Shown piece after piece: positions 1 through 5,408 of a stretch of 5,408 bases of DNA. The stretch comes from Methanoculleus sp. UBA77 (GTDB lineage: Archaea > Halobacteriota > Methanomicrobia > Methanomicrobiales > Methanoculleaceae). Positions within the stretch are counted from its first letter, which is position 1; the number at the start of each line of letters is the position of its first letter. A model generated the notes under the pieces. That model was not told the DNA's origin and made no database searches. It saw only the letters and a program-made list of their open reading frames with translations. Location of the stretch: positions 1 to 5,408 of the forward strand of contig DALN01000034.1 in NCBI GenBank assembly GCA_002499455.1. Direction: 5' to 3'. The translations under genes were made by a program, and so were the position numbers.

Positions 1-2766
1 AAACTCGTCGTCGAGATCGTCGGCGATGTCGCGGGGCTGACCCGGGCCTATGACGAGGCAGTGCGGCGCACCGAAGGGTTAGAGGGCGACCTCAAATCCA
101 TCGGGTCGCGGCTGACGAGCGTCGGCTCCGATCTGACGCTGAAGGTCACCGCTCCGCTCGCCCTTGCCGGAGGGCTGATGGTCAAGACCGCGGCCGACTT
201 CGACGACTCGATGCGGAAGGTCGCCGCCGTCACCGGGGCCACCGGAGATCAGTTCGAGGCCCTCCGCCAACAGGCGATCGACCTCGGCGCGAGCACGGCC
301 TGGTCGGCGTCTGAGTCTGCCGAGGCCATGAAGTATCTCGGCATGGCAGGGCTCTCAACGAACGAGATCCTCGAGGCCACGCCGCAGATGCTCTCTCTCG
401 CGTCTGCCGGAGCGATGGATCTCGCGACAGCGGCCGATATCGCGACCAACGTCCTCTCCGGGTTTAACTTACAGGTCTCGGACTTAGCCCATGTCTCCGA
501 CGTGCTCGCCCAGGCGGCATCGAGCAGCAACACTTCCGTCGAGCAGCTCGGGCACGCGATGGCTTATGTCGGGCCGGTCGCTTCGAGCGCCGGACTCTCG
601 ATCGAGGAGACGACCGCTGCTATCCAGGTGATGAGCAACTCCGGTATCCAGGGCACGATGGCCGGCACGGCGCTCAGAGGGGCGCTATCATCACTCCTCG
701 CGCCGACAAAACAGGCCACCGATATCCTCGCCACCTACGGGCTGACAGCGGAGGACGTCAATCCAGAAGTGCACTCGCTCGCGGAGATCCTTGATACGCT
801 CTCCTCAGCCGGCCTCTCGACCGCCGACGCCATGTCGCTCTTCGGCGACCGGGCCGGGCCGGGCATGATCGCCCTGCTCCGGGCAGGCGGCGACGGACTC
901 CGCGACTACTCCCGGCAGCTCGAAAACTCCGAGGGCGCCGCAAAGCGGATGGCCGAGACGATGGAGGGGGGAGTCGGCGGATCCCTCCGCGAACTGGAGG
1001 GCGCTGTCGAGACACTCAGCATCACATTCGGCGACCTGATCGCCGACGCCATCATGCCCGCGATCGAGGGTGCGACGAGCCTTGCCAACTGGCTCTCGAG
1101 CCTTGACGAAGGCACCCAGCGCGTCATCGTCACTACCGGGCTCTTCGCCGCAGCGGTCGGCCCGGCCACGTGGGCGGTCGGCACGCTGGCAGGATCTCTC
1201 GGGTCCGCGATCTCTCTGTATCGTACGTATCAAGCGAGCACAATTGCCGCAACGATCGCGACAAAGGGATTTACCGCCGCGATCATGGCGAACCCGCTTG
1301 GGCTGGCGATCATCGGGGTGACGACCCTCGGTGCTGTGCTCCTGCCGCTGATCGCATCCACGAACGACGCGACGACGGCACAGAACGAGTACAACGACGC
1401 GCTCCGGGAAACCGCCGACCTCACTAAGAAGAGCACCGAGACGATCAAGGATGAGGTCGACGCGCTCAAGGCGAAAGAGCAGCAGATCCTCGCCGACATC
1501 GATCGGATCAAGGCGCAGACGGTCGTCACTGACCGGGGCACGCTCGCAACCCGGCAGGCGACCCAGGCGACCGGGTGGCACAAACTCGCGACCGGCGAAC
1601 TCACCGAAGAGTTCCGGGGCGCGACTGATGCGATCAAGGACGGAACTGTCGCACTCGGCAACCTGACGCAGGCACAAAAAGACGCCGCCCTCTCCGCGAA
1701 GGAGCAGGAACTCGCACAGAACCGGGCGGCGCAGGCGATCCGGGATATCGAACTCCAGACCCGGCGCCTCGCAGATGGTGCGAAGACTGCTTACGAGCAG
1801 GCATCGAAGGCCGTCACCGCACATCAGAAGACCGTCTCCAACCTGCAGAAGGAGTACAACGCCCTCAAGGAGACGATCGACAAGGCGCTCGGGATCGAGG
1901 AGAAGATCGAGGACGCGGATCGCGATATCGAGCGGGCAGACATCCGCCGAATCCGAGCGGAGCGCGACCTCGCAGACCTCCAGGAAGAGATCAAGAAGAA
2001 GCGAGCAGAGGCCGCGGGGGGTGACGCGGACGCGAAGCGGGAACTCGAAGATCTCCTCCTCCGGGAGCGGGAGGCGGTGCTCGACGTCGCCGACGCGCAG
2101 GATCGGTATCAGGACGCGCTCAAAGCGGCAAGCGACGCACAGCAGGAGCGGGTCGACGTCGAGGAGGCGCTCAACGGCGAGAGCGTCTCCAGCGCACAGG
2201 AGCGCCTCGATGAGATCGGCCGGATGCTCGAAGAGGAGCAGGAGAAACTCGATGTCGCCCTCGAAAACCGCGAGCAGGCGCAGGTCGCCCACGAGAACCT
2301 GATGAACCAGATCGAGAACGAAGCGCTTGAGGTCAAATCGCAGAACTGGAAAGATTACGTCGAGTACGTCAACGCCAACCCCGCGATCGCCCGAACCTAT
2401 CACGTCGAGTACGACGAGAACGGCAACCCGGTCGGGGGGCTGCCGGAGATCCCGCCGGTGACGATCCAGGTCCCGAGTTACGCCTCGCCGGCATTTGCGG
2501 CGGCGACCGGAGCCACGGCAAGTGTGGCAGCCGGGGCCGGGTCTGCAGGTGCAGGCGGGGCCACGGTGGCAGCCCCGGCCGTATTTGCTGAGGCCTCCAG
2601 TGACTCGACCCCCACGTCGCCGCCAGCGTCGGGTGGAGGAGTCGCTGCGGCCGGGGTCTACATCAATGGAGACCTGGTCGTTAACAGCCCGAAGGCCGAC
2701 GCCGCGACGATGATGAACACGACGAAACGCACCCTCCGGAACATCGGCACGCGGGCGGTGATCTGA
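1..2766 (+). CDS. Phage tail tape measure protein, TP901 family (5' end missing)
   Basis: Structural protein that fills the tail lumen, sets tail length and leaves during DNA ejection. The frame is open from base 1 and residues 1-20 (KLVVEIVGDVAGL...) look like a tape-measure N-terminus, so the true start lies upstream and the GTG at 61 is probably internal. Visible are 921 residues. Residues about 65-350 resemble the TP901 core (MRKVAAVTGAT near 71, then STAWSASESAEAMKYLGMAG and SGIQGTMAGTALRGALSSLL). Hydrophobic segments lie at about 374-400 and 424-453 (ANPLGLAIIGVTTLGAVLL). A charged, mostly coiled-coil region spans about 461-780, followed by an Ala/Gly/Pro/Ser-rich linker (about 821-885) and a short C-terminal tail. 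No peptidase or lysozyme domain is evident. There is no cysteine. By the usual rule of about 0.15 nm per residue, the tail would be at least about 138 nm long. The stop TGA overlaps the next start by one base. Confidence 0.93.
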   Translation, partial: KLVVEIVGDVAGLTRAYDEAVRRTEGLEGDLKSIGSRLTSVGSDLTLKVTAPLALAGGLMVKTAADFDDSMRKVAAVTGATGDQFEALRQQAIDLGASTAWSASESAEAMKYLGMAGLSTNEILEATPQMLSLASAGAMDLATAADIATNVLSGFNLQVSDLAHVSDVLAQAASSSNTSVEQLGHAMAYVGPVASSAGLSIEETTAAIQVMSNSGIQGTMAGTALRGALSSLLAPTKQATDILATYGLTAEDVNPEVHSLAEILDTLSSAGLSTADAMSLFGDRAGPGMIALLRAGGDGLRDYSRQLENSEGAAKRMAETMEGGVGGSLRELEGAVETLSITFGDLIADAIMPAIEGATSLANWLSSLDEGTQRVIVTTGLFAAAVGPATWAVGTLAGSLGSAISLYRTYQASTIAATIATKGFTAAIMANPLGLAIIGVTTLGAVLLPLIASTNDATTAQNEYNDALRETADLTKKSTETIKDEVDALKAKEQQILADIDRIKAQTVVTDRGTLATRQATQATGWHKLATGELTEEFRGATDAIKDGTVALGNLTQAQKDAALSAKEQELAQNRAAQAIRDIELQTRRLADGAKTAYEQASKAVTAHQKTVSNLQKEYNALKETIDKALGIEEKIEDADRDIERADIRRIRAERDLADLQEEIKKKRAEAAGGDADAKRELEDLLLREREAVLDVADAQDRYQDALKAASDAQQERVDVEEALNGESVSSAQERLDEIGRMLEEEQEKLDVALENREQAQVAHENLMNQIENEALEVKSQNWKDYVEYVNANPAIARTYHVEYDENGNPVGGLPEIPPVTIQVPSYASPAFAAATGATASVAAGAGSAGAGGATVAAPAVFAEASSDSTPTSPPASGGGVAAAGVYINGDLVVNSPKADAATMMNTTKRTLRNIGTRAVI
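2463..2655 (+). repeat. Low-complexity Ala/Gly/Pro/Ser-rich linker segment in the tape measure gene
   Basis: Residues about 821-885 of the tape measure are dominated by Ala, Gly, Ser, Thr and Pro, with short imperfect repeats such as AAGAGSAGAGGA. At DNA level this gives runs of gccgggg- and gcagg-type words. It separates the coiled-coil body from the conserved-looking last 35 residues (VYINGDLVVNSPKAD...). I infer a flexible tether between the rod and the part that contacts the tail tip. It is not a mobile or regulatory repeat. The boundaries are approximate. Confidence 0.5.
2757..2763 (+). promoter_or_regulatory. Ribosome binding site for the Dit gene (GGTGATC)
   Basis: GGTGATC pairs with the GAUCACC part of the 16S rRNA 3' end and lies inside the last codons of the tape measure gene, 2 bases before the ATG at 2766 (4 bases if only GGTGA is counted). 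With the 1-base TGATG stop/start overlap, this supports 2766 as the start and suggests coupled translation. Confidence 0.6.
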
Positions 2767-3644
2767 TGCACCTGACCTGGTACGCCGCGAACGGCGATAC
2801 CCTGGTCATCGCGGACCCGTCGCAGGCGCTCCCGGAACCGCCGTTCCGCTACCTCACCAGCGAGGGATTCGGCGGGACCGACAACGAGATCCAGACCCGG
2901 CGCGGAGCGTACCAGGACGGCGTGACCCTGCAGACGGTCCGTCTCTCCCCGAGATCCCTGATGATCCGGTTCCTGGCGCTGGCGGCGGACCGGGCAGGGG
3001 TCGAGCAGAAACGACGCCGTATCGCGGCCGCGTTCAACCCTCGCTACGGTCCCGGCACCCTGGTCTGGACGCAGGAGGACGGCTCGCAGTATGCGCTGCG
3101 CTGCGTGGCGCTCTCCGGCTCCCCAACGTTCCTCGCCGGCCGCACCTCTCAGGGCAGGTCCTGGCAGGAAGTGATCGTCGACCTGCAGGCGCCGGACCCG
3201 TGCTGGTTCGACGCAGAAGCGACCACGCTGCCCCTCGCCGGGCTGACCGGCGGCGCATCGTTCCCGATCGTGTTCCCCTGCTCGTTCGCCGTGATGGGCT
3301 CGACGATGGCCGTCCAGAACGCGGGCGATATCGCCGCCCCGGTCAGGATCACGATCCCCGGTCCGTGCCTGAACCCGGTCGTGGAGAACCTGACGACCGG
3401 AGAGCAGATCGCCCTGACGCTGGAGGTCCCTGCTGGACAATCTGTCCTCATCGACACCGCCTACGGGAACCTGCTCTGCCGGCTGCAGGCCCGCAACGGC
3501 ACTCAGACCAACGCCATGCAGTACCTGACCGCCGAGAGCACGTTTTGGCAGTTGCAGCCTGGTGAGAACATCGTGACCTTTTCGACGCCGAGCGGGAGCG
3601 TTGAGGTCTCGATCGAGTACGCATCCCGCTACACAGGAGTCTAA
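2766..3644 (+). CDS. Distal tail protein (Dit-like, siphovirus tail component)
   Basis: Forms the ring at the end of the tail tube that links tube and tape measure to the tip or fibres. The 292-residue product has the expected two-part layout. The N-terminal half (about 1-150) ends with the hallmarks FNPRYGPGTL (90-99) and DPCWF (144-148). The C-terminal galectin-like half has a GDIAAPVRITIPGP stretch, NPVVENLTTGE (203-213), IDT (229-231) and STFWQLQPGEN (258-268), a series typical of Sipho_tail / Dit C-terminal domains. Length fits the family (about 250-300 residues in many siphophages). The start follows from the GGTGATC site and the overlap with the preceding stop. Position directly after the tape measure is the canonical Dit position. 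Five cysteines contrast with none in the tape measure, and leucine is mostly CTG (18 CTG to 8 CTC by hand count), unlike the CTC-rich gene before it. Confidence 0.88.
   Translation: MHLTWYAANGDTLVIADPSQALPEPPFRYLTSEGFGGTDNEIQTRRGAYQDGVTLQTVRLSPRSLMIRFLALAADRAGVEQKRRRIAAAFNPRYGPGTLVWTQEDGSQYALRCVALSGSPTFLAGRTSQGRSWQEVIVDLQAPDPCWFDAEATTLPLAGLTGGASFPIVFPCSFAVMGSTMAVQNAGDIAAPVRITIPGPCLNPVVENLTTGEQIALTLEVPAGQSVLIDTAYGNLLCRLQARNGTQTNAMQYLTAESTFWQLQPGENIVTFSTPSGSVEVSIEYASRYTGV
3635..3639 (+). promoter_or_regulatory. Ribosome binding site for the 115-codon gene (AGGAG)
   Basis: AGGAG lies within the last codons of the Dit gene, 7 bases before the ATG at 3647, which is good Shine-Dalgarno spacing. 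It supports this start and the reality of the small gene; the Dit stop TAA sits between the two. Confidence 0.7.
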
Positions 3645-3646
3645 CC

Positions 3647-3994
3647 ATGACAGTCAATCTCAACGCAGACGGGTATGAGGCGCTCCGCGAGCGCACGCCC
3701 GTGATCGAATGGTATGCTGAACTCCAGAAGGCCGATGGGTCGGCCGCCTGTGCCCGGTATGCCCTGGCTACGCATCGCACGTCGGCCGCCGGCGTCACGC
3801 CGATGACCTTTTCGCTGCCGGTGACGGGGGCGGACGTCACTCTGCCCTGCCAGATCGAGCAGGTGCAGCTCTTCGAGGCCGCGAGCGGGGGAGATCCGCT
3901 CTCCGCTGCTGAGAGTGTCGAACCGCTCCTCCTGGTGCTGGAGGCAGACGCCGGTGCCGTGGTGCTGACCATAACCCTACCGGTGGTGGCGTAG
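3647..3994 (+). CDS. Small tail-module protein of unknown function (115 aa)
   Basis: I do not recognise a family. The product (MTVNLNADGYEALRERTP...) has no signal peptide. The C-terminus (VVLTITLPVVA) is hydrophobic but short and looks like a beta-strand rather than a membrane anchor. Alternating hydrophobic stretches (VIEWYAELQ, MTFSLPVTGADVTLPCQ, EPLLLVLEADAGAVVLTITLPV) suggest a mainly beta protein. It has two cysteines and a net negative charge. That it is a real gene is supported by the AGGAG site, by a 2-base gap after Dit and zero gap to the fibre gene, and by codon use like its neighbours. Its place between Dit and the fibre suggests a tail-tip adaptor, a completion protein or a fibre assembly helper; this is inference from position only. 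It ends in TAG and is in the same frame as the next gene, so amber readthrough would fuse it to the fibre. Confidence 0.75.
   Translation: MTVNLNADGYEALRERTPVIEWYAELQKADGSAACARYALATHRTSAAGVTPMTFSLPVTGADVTLPCQIEQVQLFEAASGGDPLSAAESVEPLLLVLEADAGAVVLTITLPVVA
3982..3989 (+). promoter_or_regulatory. Probable ribosome binding site for the fibre gene (GGTGGTGG)
   Basis: GGTGGTGG ends 5 bases before the ATG at 3995 and partly matches the GGTGA core complementary to the 16S 3' end. It is weaker than the two upstream sites, and it also encodes Gly/Val-type codons near the end of the preceding gene, so the match may be partly fortuitous. The TAG stop directly abutting the ATG suggests reinitiation by the terminating ribosome. 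Confidence 0.4.
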
Positions 3995-5408
3995 ATGGGA
4001 TTACCTGACCTCTATCCGGCCCAGGTCGGATCTCCGTACACCACCCTTGCCGCGCCGTATACATCCGGCGAGAGCACAATGACTCTTGTGGACGCGACGA
4101 AACTCCCCGACGCCCCGAACATCGTCTGCCTGGCGGGTTCGGTCTCCGGGGAGTTCCGGTACACCGGGAAGGACGGTAACATCCTGCAGGGCGTCGCTGC
4201 ACTTCCGGGCACCCCGATGGCGACCACCTGGCCATCCGGGACGTTTGCGTTCCGGGGCATCGCCGCGTATGACACGAACGCCCTCCAGCAGCGGGCAACG
4301 TCCGTGCAGAACCAGGTCGACTTTCTGGCAATGCTGAACTCCCCGATCATCGGGATTGAGTGGGACACGGCGTCGACGTCCCCCGCGCTCACCCGGATCG
4401 ACGCGGCCGGCAACGCTCTGGGAGCGCTCGACCCGACGTTCTTCGACAAGCACGCGGTATTCGGCACCCGGTGGCGCTGTACCCGGAACCGGGCGACCGG
4501 TGCGATCGAGTATGGCTCCAACGCCCGGGGAGACGGGCTGGACCTGACCGGCGCCTTGGCTGACGTGCTGGTCCGGAAACAGGCGTTCTATGACAAGCAC
4601 GAATTTGACGACGACACCGATCTGGCCCGGTATTGGGTATCTCCCAGGCCGGCTACGGGGTTCTCGCTGCACCCGTACTTCTACATGCGGGGCGGGGGAG
4701 TGGCGGCCCCGTACATGTTCGGCGGGGCCTACGAGTCCTACGGCTACCTCGACGGGTCAACGTTCAAACTGGGCTCTGCCACTGGTAAGACCCCGATCAC
4801 CGGGGGCGTCGCGTATCCGAACCTCCCGAACAGCGGCCGGTTCCACATCGACGACGCCGAGACGTACGCGAAGAACGTCGCGCCCGGGTTCGGATGCGAG
4901 TCGTTCTGGGGCTACTGCGCCGACCAGCTCCTGATGTACATCGAATACGGCACGTTCGACATTCAGACCGCTCTCGGCAAGGGGATCGTCGATCTGCCGA
5001 GCGGCGAGAACTTCGCCGGGAAACAGACCGGTGCCGACAGCATCGACAGCAGGCTCGCCGAGAACGGCACCGGCACCGGATCAGGAACAGATGGGCAGAC
5101 TCCGGTCTGCTGGAGGGGCATCGAGAACCCCTATGGGAACGCCTGGAAATTCATCATCGGCGCGAACGTCAACCTTGACGGAACGTTCCGCCTGATCCGG
5201 CGGGACGGGCTCGGCATCCTGGCCGGCACGCTGGCTGAAGGATCCTATGAATCCGGGGCCGGGCTGCCGACGACGAATGGTTACATCTCCGGACTGCTGC
5301 ACACCGACCTCGCAGGGGTAGCGTTCCTCCCGTCCGCGGCAGCGGGCGCGGATAATGCGTATCTCGCGGATTACTGGTACGCGTGTACGGCGAACGGAAA
5401 TATCCTGC
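3995..5408 (+). CDS. Tail fibre / receptor-binding protein with CLec-like C-terminal domain (3' end missing)
   Basis: Likely host-recognition protein at the tail tip. The frame is open for 471 codons to the window edge. Residues about 5-95 (LYPAQVGSPYTTLAAPYTSG..., LPDAPNIVCLAG, FRYTGKDGNILQGV, then AYD) resemble an N-terminal domain found on many phage tail-tip proteins and probably dock it to the tail. Residues about 119-340 contain IGIEWD (W123), TRIDAAG, YWVSPRPATGFSLHPYF (H226), GGAYES (243-248), CESFWGYCADQLLMYIEYGTF (split by a few residues, E317) and QTALGKGIVDLP, a motif series I recognise from other phage fibre proteins. A Gly/Thr hinge (about 355-370) leads to WRGIENPYGNAWKF (373-386), like the GNVWEW motif of formylglycine-generating-enzyme / C-type-lectin folds, then FLPSAAAGADNAYLADYWYA. 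The start is fixed by the in-frame TAG just before it. The missing C-terminus should complete the lectin-like domain. Exact family assignment is from memory of motifs. Confidence 0.82.
   Translation, partial: MGLPDLYPAQVGSPYTTLAAPYTSGESTMTLVDATKLPDAPNIVCLAGSVSGEFRYTGKDGNILQGVAALPGTPMATTWPSGTFAFRGIAAYDTNALQQRATSVQNQVDFLAMLNSPIIGIEWDTASTSPALTRIDAAGNALGALDPTFFDKHAVFGTRWRCTRNRATGAIEYGSNARGDGLDLTGALADVLVRKQAFYDKHEFDDDTDLARYWVSPRPATGFSLHPYFYMRGGGVAAPYMFGGAYESYGYLDGSTFKLGSATGKTPITGGVAYPNLPNSGRFHIDDAETYAKNVAPGFGCESFWGYCADQLLMYIEYGTFDIQTALGKGIVDLPSGENFAGKQTGADSIDSRLAENGTGTGSGTDGQTPVCWRGIENPYGNAWKFIIGANVNLDGTFRLIRRDGLGILAGTLAEGSYESGAGLPTTNGYISGLLHTDLAGVAFLPSAAAGADNAYLADYWYACTANGNIL
5057..5408 (+). other. 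Region encoding a CLec-fold (FGE/Mtd-like) receptor-binding domain, truncated
   Basis: After a GTGTGSGT hinge, residues 372-392 of the fibre read C-WRGIENPYGNAW-KF-IIGANV. In CLec-fold viral proteins this type of segment is followed by an INLDGTFRL-like strand, a variable loop, FLPS, and an aromatic DYWYA-type segment (459-463). A Gly-Gly-Ser-Trp-like core and a final GGRL-like motif usually come next, and in DGR targets the variable residues fall there. The window ends at residue 471, before that core. The fold call is from motif resemblance; use as a variable DGR target is inference. Confidence 0.55.

Noticed and set aside
61..63. GTG as the start of the tape measure gene
   Set aside because: The frame is open to base 1 and the 20 residues before it fit a tape-measure N-terminus; there is no convincing ribosome site before it. 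The gene is better called 5'-partial.
1775..2302. 175-codon Ser/Arg-rich + strand frame inside the tape measure
   Set aside because: Extreme Arg/Ser composition is the +1 shadow of the coiled-coil codons; no ribosome site or motif supports it.
805..2403. 532-codon open frame on the - strand
   Set aside because: It lies wholly inside the tape measure gene. Its length comes from the GC-rich codon pattern of the + strand, and its product (Leu/Arg/Asp-rich, no motifs) looks like an antisense translation of coiled coil.
2645..2790. Possible terminator or promoter between tape measure and Dit
   Set aside because: There is no intergenic space (1-base overlap), no stem followed by a T-run and no recognisable promoter or TATA-like element; cotranscription is simpler.
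2658..3440. 260-codon open frame on the - strand
   Set aside because: It spans the tape-measure/Dit junction and is antisense to well-supported Dit motifs; the product is Arg/Gly-rich with no recognisable domain.
3448..4672. Open frames of 164-223 codons on the - strand opposite the small gene and the fibre gene
   Set aside because: They overlap one another in different frames and are antisense to the coherent fibre motifs. The Arg/Pro/Ser-rich products are typical GC-rich shadows.

Overview
The window is a piece of a tailed-virus (or provirus) structural operon, all on the + strand. It codes for the distal end of a long non-contractile (siphovirus-type) tail. There are four open frames and essentially no intergenic DNA: (1) the 3' 2.77 kb of a TP901-type tail tape-measure gene, entering from the left edge; (2) a complete distal tail protein (Dit) gene; (3) a complete 115-codon gene of unknown function; (4) the first 471 codons of a tail-tip fibre / receptor-binding protein gene that runs off the right edge. 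The junctions are a 1-base overlap (1/2), a 2-base gap (2/3) and stop directly abutting start (3/4), so this is one transcript with probable translational coupling. I see no promoter, terminator, RNA gene, integrase, IS element or CRISPR array.

How the parts fit: the tape measure fills the tail lumen and sets tail length. Dit forms the ring at the tail end on which the tip assembles. The last gene carries an N-terminal region resembling fibre-docking domains and a long C-terminal part of the kind that recognises the host surface. That part contains a GIEN-x-x-GN-x-W motif resembling the C-type-lectin / formylglycine-generating-enzyme-like (CLec) fold. The window stops at about the place where, in related proteins, the terminal hypervariable segment would begin. 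A diversity-generating retroelement (DGR) downstream is therefore a concrete, testable possibility, but no reverse transcriptase or template repeat is in the window.

Host: the DNA is GC-rich (roughly 60-65% by eye), with frequent ATC, CTC, CGG and GAG codons. One gene is preceded by GGTGATC, a good match to the 16S 3' end. In-frame TTA codons (79, 469, 484, 4001) argue mildly against a streptomycete-type actinobacterium. A methanogenic archaeon of the Methanomicrobiales (e.g. Methanoculleus-like) fits the composition, and so would several GC-rich bacteria; the sequence does not settle it.

Most noteworthy: the fibre gene cut off just before its predicted variable end; genes 3 and 4 lying in the same frame separated by a single amber codon; an unrecognised small gene where a tail hub (Tal) would be expected; and an abrupt change in leucine codon choice and cysteine content at the tape-measure/Dit boundary, suggesting a mosaic junction.
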